Positions 26,196-34,402 of a stretch of DNA of 64,000 nt are shown here, piece by piece. Where the stretch lies: contig CALKCL010000021.1 in NCBI GenBank assembly GCA_938082545.1, forward strand, positions 1-64,000. The letters run 5' to 3'. Both the position numbers and the translations under genes were made by a program. Within the stretch, counting starts at the first letter, position 1. Each line of letters starts with the position of its first letter. The stretch is from an uncultured Gammaproteobacteria bacterium. Lineage in GTDB: Bacteria; Pseudomonadota; Gammaproteobacteria; Ga0077536. Under the pieces are notes generated by a model. The model had not been told where the DNA came from and searched no databases. It saw only the letters and a list, made by a program, of their open reading frames with translations.

Positions 26196-27298
26196 GCGTT
26201 TACTGCCACTGTTGATTCTTTCTGATTAAAATGAGGCATCACTTCTTTAGCAAACAGTCTCAGACTTTCAAGGACTTTTTCTTGCGGAAGATGTTCCCTA
26301 GCTTGTACCATGAAAATCATTTGGTCTGCGCCTGCCGCCTCCCATCTCGATATAGTGTCAATCAAGGTATCAGGATCGCCAAAGCAAAGGCCACTTGCCG
26401 GGGCTGCTTTTTTGTCTCCTGGAGCATTGGGGTCTTGTCTTAAAGATCCTAATAGTCCCAAAGCTTTGTAACTATTAGCTGGATAGGCTTCTGAAACCTC
26501 GACAGTTTGGCCCGCCATATATCCGAAGGTGTTTATCAGTTCGGAACCTTTTTGTTTCGCTAATTCTGCATCTTCGTGGCAGTACATCCAGTTTGCGATA
26601 GCGACTTGATCGTTAATAAATGATCCTACTGGGTCACAAGTTTTTATGTGTTCTCTGTATTCTTTAATACGGGGAATATTTCGTTCCACATCTGATATGG
26701 ACAAGATGAGCGCACCCATTCCTCTGTCTGCTGCATCGAGTTCTGTGCCCGGAGCCGTTACCGCCACCCACATTGGTGGGTGAGGATCTTGGACCGGTTT
26801 AGGTAATATGCACCGTTCCGGCATACTAAAATAATTTCCCTCATACGAGAAGCGCTCTTGTGTCCACATCTTCGGTATGACTCTGCAGTACTCGTCCCAG
26901 CTTTTCTTTGTATCGTCTACGTTAGCATTGAAACCACCTAATTCATTCCATGTCGATGAACGACCGGTTCCAAATTCGACACGGCCATTGCTGAGCATAT
27001 CGAGATAAGCCGCTTTTTCTGCCCATCGAATAGGCGAATGCATCGCGGGAACACAAGTGCCGATCCCAAAGCAAACTCTAATATCTTTAGTTTCCCTTGC
27101 TATTGCCGCCAGGAACATGTCTGGACAGCTTGAATGGCTATATTCTTCGAGGAAATGATGTTCAACACACCAAACGCTTGAGAAGCCCAACTTATCCGCG
27201 AGGACGGTTTGTTCGATCGCATTTTCGATAACCATTCTCTGATTCTCAGTACTGAAAGGTCGTGGTGTAGAAAGTTCGTAAAATAGACCAAATTTCAT
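26192..27298 (-). CDS. LLM-class (bacterial luciferase-like) flavin monooxygenase
   Basis: The 368-residue protein begins KFGLFYELSTPRPF, typical of the bacterial luciferase group of FMN-dependent monooxygenases. It contains SVWCVEHHFLEEYSHS and the EFGTGRSSTW segment, then HPPMWVAVTAPGTE. These are common to luciferase-type oxygenases using reduced FMN supplied by a reductase. An ATG with GAGGAAATGG upstream starts the gene. It sits in a minus-strand set with DUF3237 upstream (27 bases) and the ADC-like gene downstream (ATGA overlap). It is distant from the tandem LLM pair at 22.5-24.8 kb. The substrate is unknown. Confidence 0.9.
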   Translation of the reverse strand: MKFGLFYELSTPRPFSTENQRMVIENAIEQTVLADKLGFSSVWCVEHHFLEEYSHSSCPDMFLAAIARETKDIRVCFGIGTCVPAMHSPIRWAEKAAYLDMLSNGRVEFGTGRSSTWNELGGFNANVDDTKKSWDEYCRVIPKMWTQERFSYEGNYFSMPERCILPKPVQDPHPPMWVAVTAPGTELDAADRGMGALILSISDVERNIPRIKEYREHIKTCDPVGSFINDQVAIANWMYCHEDAELAKQKGSELINTFGYMAGQTVEVSEAYPANSYKALGLLGSLRQDPNAPGDKKAAPASGLCFGDPDTLIDTISRWEAAGADQMIFMVQAREHLPQEKVLESLRLFAKEVMPHFNQKESTVAVNA

Positions 27299-27325
27299 TC
27301 CATTTCCTCGCGTAATAAGGGTTTT

Positions 27326-27784
27326 CTAATCGTTCATCGCTTGATACACATCGTATTCCACTCTGCCTGGAAGTATTCTTCCTTGCCCAACACAGATAAT
27401 GTTATTTACCCATTTGTATCTTGGATCGCCTGTTTGCATTCTCACTTGAGTGAAAAAATACTGATCGCCGATTTCTGTGGAGCCTTCACCAGTGGTAAGA
27501 GCTGCCTGCACTGCGGGGGTCATTTCCAACTTGCCTGTATACTCTACATATATATAAGCACCATCGTGTGTTTCGAAAGTAGCGCGTACGTCAAGATGTC
27601 CGAAATCATCACACACTGTTAACCAGTCCGCGCAACCAGATTTTCTTAATGTCCCTTTTAGCTTTGCCCCTTCAAACTCGCCGCCGTCTACTTCAACGAT
27701 TAATCGTTTACCGAAAGGTCCTTCTCCTACATCGAGTCCTTCTTTTAAAATCGCGTGGTAGGATAGTAGTTTTTCCATCTTCAT
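27326..27784 (-). CDS. DUF3237 family protein
   Basis: The 152-residue protein matches the DUF3237 family. It has a RLIVEVDGGEFEGAKLKGTL strand pair, a GCADWLTVCDDFGHLDVRATFETHD region and the C-terminal WVNNIICVGQG stretch. It is a small all-beta protein of unknown biochemical function that often sits beside catabolic oxidoreductases. Start at the ATG ending at 27784 with a GGAAAG site. The next gene downstream is the LLM monooxygenase; upstream the acyl-CoA dehydrogenase is 161 bases away, a gap in which I see no gene. Confidence 0.82.
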   Translation of the reverse strand: MKMEKLLSYHAILKEGLDVGEGPFGKRLIVEVDGGEFEGAKLKGTLRKSGCADWLTVCDDFGHLDVRATFETHDGAYIYVEYTGKLEMTPAVQAALTTGEGSTEIGDQYFFTQVRMQTGDPRYKWVNNIICVGQGRILPGRVEYDVYQAMND

Positions 27785-27945
27785 ATTTGCTTTCCTAAAA
27801 TTTGAATTGTCATAAATGATTTTCGACTGAACCTAAAGTAAGACGTTCGCCTGCGATATCTCGGTGCAGGGATGATTACGTTCGCGCCATACCTCGTTAG
27901 ATCCCCTCTTCTCTAGCTTCTTTGGATTGTAAGGGACTTCTGCAA

Positions 27946-29103
27946 TTATGCAATTTCTTTGAGGAGCTCACGCGCGATAATGACGCGTTGAATTTCACTG
28001 GTCCCTTCATAGATAGTCGTTACTCGGGCATCTCTCGCAAACCGCTCAAGTGGGTAGTCACTGGTATATCCTGCACCACCCATTAGTTGTAGCGCCGTGT
28101 AGCAAGCCTTGTTGGCTGCTTCTGTACAGAACAGTTTCGCCATAGATGCGTTCTTCATATAAGGGTGATTATTTTCTTTTTTCCATGCGGCATTAAGGAC
28201 TAGTAGTTTGGCCGCTTCTAGCTCCGTATAGGTGTCCGCCATCATGAATTGTAAGCCTTGGAAATTACTAATTTTCTGGCCAAATTGCTCTCGTTCCGTC
28301 GTATATTGCCGAGCAAAATCGATAGCAGCGGTTCCTATGCCAAGAGCGAGTGATGCTATTCCTATACGGCCTCCAACTAATTCACTCACAGCAATTTTAA
28401 AGCCTGCATTTTCTTCTCCTAGCATTGCGTCATGTTTGACTCGACACTCTTCAAAAATAACAGAGTTTGTGCTGGAGGCTTTTTGCCCCATTTTTGTTTC
28501 TGCAGGACCAATCGATACCCCAGGATTATTCGCTTCGACAAGAAAGCAGCTAATTCCCTTGCCAGGTTTCGCTGTAGGATCTGTAACAGCCCAAACTACG
28601 AAAAATCCTGCATACTCTGCGCTACTGATCCACATTTTCGTGCCATTTATAACCCACTCGTTCCCATCTTTTTTAGCTTGCGTAGCTAGTCTTGACGGGT
28701 CTGATCCCGCGACTGTTTCAGACAAACAGAATGAAGCGCAGGAGAACTCGCCGCTGCAAAGCTTTGGAATATAATATTTTTTTTGCTGGTCAGTGCCAAT
28801 AGATTGCACAACCTCGCCCACCAGATTGTTTACTGACATCGCCACCGCTGTGGATGCGCATGCTTTTGCAACTTCGGTAATGGCGAGACTAAAAGGAATG
28901 ACTCCTGCCTCGGAGCCTCCAAACGTTGCATCTATATTGAGCCCCATGAAGCCAAGATCAGCGAGGCCTTTAAGATTTTTTAGATAAGTATCTCTTCCGC
29001 TCGGTTCTTCTATTAAGGAAGCTACTGGCGCAAGTTCGCTATCTGTAAACCTTCGGGCGGTTTCCTGTATGAGCGCTTGTTCTTCACTAAGACCAAATTC
29101 CAT
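27946..29103 (-). CDS. Acyl-CoA dehydrogenase (short/medium-chain type)
   Basis: The 385-residue flavoprotein has the family motifs CLSETVAGSDPS (flavin/substrate domain), INGTKMWISSAEYAGFFVV, and the C-terminal RDARVTTIYEGTSEIQRVII with the catalytic Glu in YEGT. This fits a short/medium-chain acyl-CoA dehydrogenase that makes trans-2-enoyl-CoA and passes electrons to ETF. The frame runs 22 codons upstream, but I choose the ATG at 29103, which has GAGGGAAAAT before it and aligns with the family start MEFGLSEEQ. The NUDIX gene diverges from it after 107 bases. Confidence 0.95.
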   Translation of the reverse strand: MEFGLSEEQALIQETARRFTDSELAPVASLIEEPSGRDTYLKNLKGLADLGFMGLNIDATFGGSEAGVIPFSLAITEVAKACASTAVAMSVNNLVGEVVQSIGTDQQKKYYIPKLCSGEFSCASFCLSETVAGSDPSRLATQAKKDGNEWVINGTKMWISSAEYAGFFVVWAVTDPTAKPGKGISCFLVEANNPGVSIGPAETKMGQKASSTNSVIFEECRVKHDAMLGEENAGFKIAVSELVGGRIGIASLALGIGTAAIDFARQYTTEREQFGQKISNFQGLQFMMADTYTELEAAKLLVLNAAWKKENNHPYMKNASMAKLFCTEAANKACYTALQLMGGAGYTSDYPLERFARDARVTTIYEGTSEIQRVIIARELLKEIA

Positions 29104-29210
29104 TCTATTTTCCCTCAAAAAATTTTTTTTGTGTGATGCGGGCACCTGACAAGAGTAGACCAACAACAATGGTCTATACTACATAACAAAAAGTGCCTAG
29201 TCCTCCATAA

Positions 29211-29930
29211 ATGAGAGGCTATGCTGATGTCAGTTTATTGTTTTCTTCAAGGAGAGTGAATATTAAGAAGCATTTCAACTGTGATTCTACTTTTCGCGAG
29301 GTCGTCAGTAAAAATTTAGAGTCCTTCCAGCTGCAATCTGCAGCAAGTGATGGAGCCAGCTCGGCTTCGGTGGCGGTTACTATTGTGGACAGTGGGATGG
29401 GTTCAGCACTCAGTGGGATGCCTGAGTATCAGACGTGGCAAAAGTCGGCATCATTAATTTTGACGAGACGGTCGAGTCGTTTGAAAAACCACCCAGGACA
29501 GTGGGCTTTTCCAGGAGGGCGAATTGAAAATGGAGAGTCTCCTGAAGATGCTGCATCGAGAGAGATGGAAGAAGAAATAGGATTGGTGCTGGAGAGCAAG
29601 TCGATACTAGGTCGCTTAGATGATTTCGTTACACGCTCGGGATTTCATATCACGCCTGTTGTCTTTTGGGGAGGCGGGATAAGCGAGTTCTTCCCGAATC
29701 CTGATGAAGTTGATTCTGTCCACCGCATTCCAGTAATCGAGCTTTTAAGGGAAGATGCGCCGATTCTAGATCAAGGAGAGGGTCCCGAGCCAGTGCTTAA
29801 AATGCCCGTTGGCGACGACTGGATCGCCGCACCGACAGCGGCTATTCTCTACCAATTTAGGGAAGTTTGTCTGCTAGGGAAGGATACTCGTGTCGCCCAC
29901 TTCGACCAGCCTAAATTTGCTTGGTCATAA
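29211..29930 (+). CDS. NUDIX hydrolase, CoA-pyrophosphatase type
   Basis: The 239-residue protein contains the NUDIX box GGRIENGESPEDAASREMEE followed by EIGL, with the upstream HPGQWAFPGG segment typical of NudL-like coenzyme A diphosphatases. It should hydrolyse CoA or acyl-CoA to 4'-phosphopantetheine products, fitting the CoA-rich gene neighbourhood. The start is uncertain: the ATG at 29211 lacks a good ribosome-binding site, whereas AAGGAG at 29249-29254 lies too close to an in-frame GTG at 29256, so translation may start near 29256-29262. Five bases separate it from the convergent crotonase gene. Confidence 0.88.
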   Translation: MRGYADVSLLFSSRRVNIKKHFNCDSTFREVVSKNLESFQLQSAASDGASSASVAVTIVDSGMGSALSGMPEYQTWQKSASLILTRRSSRLKNHPGQWAFPGGRIENGESPEDAASREMEEEIGLVLESKSILGRLDDFVTRSGFHITPVVFWGGGISEFFPNPDEVDSVHRIPVIELLREDAPILDQGEGPEPVLKMPVGDDWIAAPTAAILYQFREVCLLGKDTRVAHFDQPKFAWS

Positions 29931-29935
29931 CACGC

Positions 29936-30733
29936 TTACTCTACTTTGAAGCAAGCTTTTCTCTTCTCAATGAATGCAGTCACGCCTTCTTTGAAATTTG
30001 GTTTTGAAGCACAGTCGGCAAACATTTCCGCCTCCATTTGAAGTTGCGCTTCGAATTCGTTGTCAAGAGAGCGGTAAAGCAGTTTTTTGGTATTGCCGTA
30101 AACGTTAGTGGGGCCGCTAGCCAGACGAGTCGCAAGTTTTTTTGTTTCATCCTCTAATGCTCCAGCCTCGGCGACAAAATTTACCATGCCTAGTCCTTGG
30201 GCCGTTCTCGCATCAAACCGGTCGCCCAGAAGAGCAATTTCCATTGCTTTTTTTGTGCCAACAATTCTGGGCAATTGGAAAGACGCGCCTCCATCTGGGC
30301 TAGTGCCGATGTGGCAGTATGCGAGAGTGAAAAAGCTATCAGGATCAGCGATTACTAGGTCGCATGCCAATGCCATACTAACGCCGGCTCCTGCAGCGGC
30401 TCCAGATACACTTGCTATGATAGGCTTTGGCATTTTTTGCATCGCTAGCATGATTGAGTTTATGCCTTCGTAGATTCTATTCTGAAAGTCGTTTCGAATC
30501 TCATCAGGCGCTTTATCTAGCATCGGCCCCATCGATTTTACGTCGCCTCCTGCCATAAAGTGATCTCCTGCCCCTTTTATGATGAGGCAGCGAACATTGT
30601 CATCTGTTGCAAGTTCCTGCATTGAAGTTCTCAGCAGTTCTCGCATTTCTGGGCTTAATGCATTGCGTGCTTCAGGTCGATTGAGAGTTAAAGTTGCAAT
30701 ATTGTCTTTAACTGAAACGAGTAAGTCTGGCAT
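29936..30733 (-). CDS. Enoyl-CoA hydratase/isomerase family protein
   Basis: This 265-residue crotonase-fold protein has ATLTLNRPEARNALS and a HFMAGGDVKS oxyanion-hole segment, plus SVSGAAAGAGVSMALACD. The two Glu residues of true hydratases appear replaced (Ser in the AGAGVS segment, and no Glu before the IGTSPDGGAS segment). An Asp in SPDGG suggests isomerase- or dehalogenase-like chemistry. The frame is open to 30763, but the ATG at 30733 has GGAG at a proper distance. The gene is convergent with the NUDIX gene and divergent from the next crotonase. Confidence 0.88.
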   Translation of the reverse strand: MPDLLVSVKDNIATLTLNRPEARNALSPEMRELLRTSMQELATDDNVRCLIIKGAGDHFMAGGDVKSMGPMLDKAPDEIRNDFQNRIYEGINSIMLAMQKMPKPIIASVSGAAAGAGVSMALACDLVIADPDSFFTLAYCHIGTSPDGGASFQLPRIVGTKKAMEIALLGDRFDARTAQGLGMVNFVAEAGALEDETKKLATRLASGPTNVYGNTKKLLYRSLDNEFEAQLQMEAEMFADCASKPNFKEGVTAFIEKRKACFKVE

Positions 30734-30889
30734 ATGAGAGCTCCGTATAGCCTTGAGAGGCAATTAGAGTAATAAATCGCGCGGGTTCGTGTCTAGTTAT
30801 ATGTAGACTACCTTGTCCGAGCACAGGGTGTCATTATAGACTACTGGATTAAGACTTCTTTTTTCAAATAGAACATTTAAGGAACACGC

Positions 30890-31699
30890 ATGCTGGAACG
30901 ATACAGTAAGTACAAGGCTCTAAAGCTTGATAGCCCAAGCGATCGAATTTTACGTATTAGCTTGGATAACCCTAAGTCTCTCAATTCACTAGATGCCGAG
31001 GGGCATAGAGAGCTTACTTATATCTGGCGTGACATTGATGAGGATGACGAGATTAATGCGGTCATCTTGACAGGCAAAGGTCGTGCATTTTCTGCAGGCG
31101 GCGATTTCGGGCTGATAGAAGACATGATCGATGATCATAAAATTCGCGCTAAAACGTGGAAAGAAGCCCGCGATTTAGTTTACAACATAATCAATTGCTC
31201 TAAGCCAATTGTCTCGGCTATAAATGGCGTTGCTGTAGGTGCGGGGCTTGTTGCAGGGTTGTTGGCAGATATCTCGATTGCAGGTAAGTCTGCGAAGATA
31301 GTTGATGGCCATACGCGCTTAGGTGTTGCAGCTGGAGATTCGGCTGTCATCAACTGGCCACTTCTATGCGGTATGGCGAAAGCGAAGTATCACCTTTTAC
31401 TGTGTGAGCCGATGGATGGCACGGAAGCTGAGCGAATTGGAATGGTCTCACTTTGTGTAGAAGATGATGAGCTCCAAGACAAAGCGCTGAATATCGCTGA
31501 ACGGCTCAGGGATAGTGCTCCGGCGGCGACACGTTGGACAAAGTATGCTTTAAACAATTGGTACCGTATGGCAGGTCCTAGTTTCGATGCCTCGACTGCG
31601 TTAGAGATGTTGGGGTTTGCCTCTCCTGAAGCTGTTGAGGGAGTGAAGGCTCATCGAGAGAAGCGTGCGCCAAAATTCGATTTGGATTCGCCGACATAA
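30890..31699 (+). CDS. Enoyl-CoA hydratase/isomerase family protein (atypical)
   Basis: The 269-residue crotonase-fold protein has ILRISLDNPKSLNSLD and a AFSAGGDFGLIED oxyanion segment, then SAINGVAVGAGLVAGLLADI and RLGVAAGDSAVINWPL. Neither of the Glu residues used by hydratases is visible; Asp replaces the second one. An AAGGAA site precedes the ATG. It diverges from the previous crotonase across 156 bases and precedes the PQQ dehydrogenase set by 59 bases, possibly in one transcript. The reaction is unassigned. Confidence 0.87.
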   Translation: MLERYSKYKALKLDSPSDRILRISLDNPKSLNSLDAEGHRELTYIWRDIDEDDEINAVILTGKGRAFSAGGDFGLIEDMIDDHKIRAKTWKEARDLVYNIINCSKPIVSAINGVAVGAGLVAGLLADISIAGKSAKIVDGHTRLGVAAGDSAVINWPLLCGMAKAKYHLLLCEPMDGTEAERIGMVSLCVEDDELQDKALNIAERLRDSAPAATRWTKYALNNWYRMAGPSFDASTALEMLGFASPEAVEGVKAHREKRAPKFDLDSPT

Positions 31700-31758
31700 A
31701 GTTTTGGATTGCGGTAAACTGGATAGATATAGTAGGAACTCAGAAAAGGGGAGACTAA

Positions 31759-33492
31759 ATGAACAAGAATATTTTTTTAATTGCTAGTGCTGCTGTCGCT
31801 ATGCTAGTGAGCCTATTGGCTTTTGCAGACTCAGTCGAATTAGAGTTTAGCTATACCGGCGAGCCTGTAAGTACCGAAGACCTGTTACAAGGGACGGATA
31901 AGACCGATGGGTGGTTAATGTATGGCGGTAACTACAATAACTGGCGTTATAGCCCTTTAGATGGAATTAACAAAGAAAACGTTGACAAGTTAACTCCAGT
32001 TTGGATGTTTCAGACAGGCCTAACAGGGCAATTATCAGGTTCCCCCATCGTTGCTGATGGAGTCATGTACGTCAGTGCTCCTTACAATAATTTATGGGCT
32101 TTGGATGCACGGACAGGCGAAGTGATATGGCACTTCGAGCACGATATGCCGAGCGATCTAATTTTATGTTGTGGTCCGTCTAACCGCGGCGTGGCTATAA
32201 AAGACGATTTACTTTTTATGGCTACTCTTGATGCAAAGCTTTTAGCTATTCAGCGCTCTAATGGTGAAGTTGCTTGGACTGTCAAACTAGAAGATTATAA
32301 AAAAGGTTACAGTGGAACAAGTTCTCCACTTATCGTCGGTGACATGGTGGTAACTGGCATAGCTGGTGGAGAATATGGCGCACGAGGATTTGTGGACGCA
32401 TATGATACGGATACAGGCAAGATGTTGTGGCGCCGTTACACTGTTCCAAGTGAAGGCGAAAAAGGCGTAGAGACTTGGGCAGGTGATTCGTGGAAAACTG
32501 GCGGTGGTCCAACTTGGGCAATTGGTACTTACGATCCACAGTCCAACACACTCTACTGGCCTGTAGGGAATCCAAGTCCCGACTGGAATGGTGATGTGCG
32601 AGAGGGAGATAATCTATACACGAATTCAGTACTTGCCCTAGAGCCTGAGACAGGCGAGATGAAGTGGTATTTCCAATTTACGCCTCACGACATGTGGGAC
32701 TACGATGCTACAAATGGTTTGATTATTGACGATATAGTCGTCGACGGGAAAACTGTTCGCGCTCTGATGCAGCCCAACCGCAATGGTTACGTATACGTTC
32801 TTGATGCTACGACAGGAGCTTATATCAAGGCCTTTCAGTACACTGATCGTTTGACCTGGAGTACAGGTTTAGACGGCGATGGTCGACCCCAAGTTAACCC
32901 TGAGGCTGTACCCAAAGCTGGTGCGGCTGGCGACCCAGTCTGTCCTGGTTTGAGTGGAGGTCACAATGGATCTTGGAGTTACTCGTACAGTAAATCATCG
33001 GAGCTTATGTATGTGCCTTCAGTTGAATCCTGTATGGGGGTATTCAAGGAAGATATGGTTTATATACAAGGGATTCCTTTTTGGGGTGGTGGTCCCACGA
33101 CTCCTGAGACCGATGACGGATCCAGTTATGGTATTTTAGCTGCAATTGACCCAGTGGCAGGCGAGGTCAAATGGAAGTATCGCAGCGAGTATCCTTTTGT
33201 TGGAGGCGCGTTAGCAACCGCTGGAGGCGTCGTTTTTAGTGGCGATCAAGAAGGCTACGCATTTGCTCTTGATGATGCTACAGGCGATGAACTCTGGAAA
33301 TTCCAAACGGGGTCTTCGGTACGTAGTCAGCCAATCACCTGGCAAATAGACGGCACACAGTATGTTGCGATAGGCAGTGGAATGGGAGGCTTGGTGCCTG
33401 GATTGTCGGGTGCTCCGGAAAAAGGGACTAATGGTAATACATTACTCGTTTTTGCTGTACCGGAAACGGAAACGAAATGGTTCTGGCAATAG
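31759..33492 (+). CDS. PQQ-dependent alcohol dehydrogenase, copy 1 (lanthanide-type Asp motif)
   Basis: The 577-residue quinoprotein starts with a Sec signal peptide (LIASAAVAMLVSLLAFADS). It forms an eight-bladed propeller with Trp-dock repeats such as ALDARTGEVIWHF and ALDDATGDELWKF. The vicinal disulfide Cys137-Cys138 (LILCCGPS) and the catalytic Asp314 in TPHDMWDYDATN are visible. Asp316 two residues later matches the extra ligand of lanthanide-dependent XoxF/PedH enzymes, where MxaF has Ala. No cytochrome-c domain is fused. Periplasmic; substrate unknown, likely an alcohol or aldehyde. The last 16 bases overlap the next gene. Confidence 0.93.
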   Translation: MNKNIFLIASAAVAMLVSLLAFADSVELEFSYTGEPVSTEDLLQGTDKTDGWLMYGGNYNNWRYSPLDGINKENVDKLTPVWMFQTGLTGQLSGSPIVADGVMYVSAPYNNLWALDARTGEVIWHFEHDMPSDLILCCGPSNRGVAIKDDLLFMATLDAKLLAIQRSNGEVAWTVKLEDYKKGYSGTSSPLIVGDMVVTGIAGGEYGARGFVDAYDTDTGKMLWRRYTVPSEGEKGVETWAGDSWKTGGGPTWAIGTYDPQSNTLYWPVGNPSPDWNGDVREGDNLYTNSVLALEPETGEMKWYFQFTPHDMWDYDATNGLIIDDIVVDGKTVRALMQPNRNGYVYVLDATTGAYIKAFQYTDRLTWSTGLDGDGRPQVNPEAVPKAGAAGDPVCPGLSGGHNGSWSYSYSKSSELMYVPSVESCMGVFKEDMVYIQGIPFWGGGPTTPETDDGSSYGILAAIDPVAGEVKWKYRSEYPFVGGALATAGGVVFSGDQEGYAFALDDATGDELWKFQTGSSVRSQPITWQIDGTQYVAIGSGMGGLVPGLSGAPEKGTNGNTLLVFAVPETETKWFWQ

Positions 33493-34334
33493 CTTCCTAC
33501 CCAAGGACACGTCTCTTACTGCTTTTGTTCGGGGCGCTTATATCCTTTGCAGCGCTTGCATTGGAGGGTGAGCGGCTTGCCATTTGTTTTTTAGAAGACA
33601 ACATGCCTTACTCGGACCGAGCCTCGAGTAGTGGTTTCGATTATGAATTAGGCATGAGGGTAGCCGGACTACTAGAAAAAGAATTTAAGCCAGTTTGGAT
33701 ATCTAATAACACTCAGATCCAAGAGATTGAGAGTGACTATCCGTTCAAGCGTCTAGCTCGAGGAGAATGCAGTGTCATCTTAAGTGTGCCTGGTACCTCT
33801 GAGTCTTTTGAAGAAGATGGTGCGGCGATTGTGCTCGGGTCAGCATATTATGCAGCAGCCTTTGAATTAGTCTCGAATAAAACACAGACCAGTCGTAATT
33901 TGCGAAAACTCCGTGGGAAGGAAGTGGCTATTCAATCCCAAACCGTGGCGCATTTTGCATTAAAGATGCTCGGTGCAAAATCTACCACTTACTTCTCAAC
34001 TATAGCTGCGGTAGATGGTGTCGCTCGTGGAGAAGCTGCTGCTGGTCTGTTGTGGGGCCCTACGGTGGGTTGGGTGCTACAAGGGCTGGAGGGAGAGAAC
34101 AAACCAACGTTTGTTGATGATTATGAGCCGCCAGTTGCTTTGCGTTGGAACGTACACTTTGTGACTCGATCGGGTGATGAGAGTCTGCGAAAGCTTGTGA
34201 CTGAAAGCTTAGCTACCATTGACGCTCAGGGCGAACTCAGTGCGTTGATGAAGAAATATAATCTTCCTGATAGGCGACCCTATGACAAGACCTACACTCT
34301 TGGAGCGCTTAACGAATTGCAGTTGGTGCGCTAA
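33477..34334 (+). CDS. Periplasmic binding protein family 3, MxaJ/XoxJ-like
   Basis: The 285-residue product has a signal peptide (RLLLLLFGALISFAALALEG), then LAICFLEDNMPYSD, and a family-3 solute-binding core with LRGKEVAIQSQTVAHFALK and AAGLLWGPTVGWVL. Proteins of this type next to quinoprotein dehydrogenases correspond to MxaJ/XoxJ, which assist PQQ dehydrogenases. The start overlaps the first PQQ dehydrogenase by 16 bases in another frame, and the second PQQ gene follows by 68 bases, so all three likely form one transcript. No transport permease is nearby, which fits an accessory rather than a transport role. Confidence 0.85.
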   Translation: MVLAIASYPRTRLLLLLFGALISFAALALEGERLAICFLEDNMPYSDRASSSGFDYELGMRVAGLLEKEFKPVWISNNTQIQEIESDYPFKRLARGECSVILSVPGTSESFEEDGAAIVLGSAYYAAAFELVSNKTQTSRNLRKLRGKEVAIQSQTVAHFALKMLGAKSTTYFSTIAAVDGVARGEAAAGLLWGPTVGWVLQGLEGENKPTFVDDYEPPVALRWNVHFVTRSGDESLRKLVTESLATIDAQGELSALMKKYNLPDRRPYDKTYTLGALNELQLVR

Positions 34335-34402
34335 TTAAGCGTGCAGCATAAACAACTATTGTGAGTGCCAGATTTACTTAGTTAAAACTTCAGGGGAGTG
34401 TC

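Noticed and set aside
28232-28774. A 180-codon plus-strand frame
   Set aside because: It is antisense to the acyl-CoA dehydrogenase, with no ribosome-binding site or recognisable domain.
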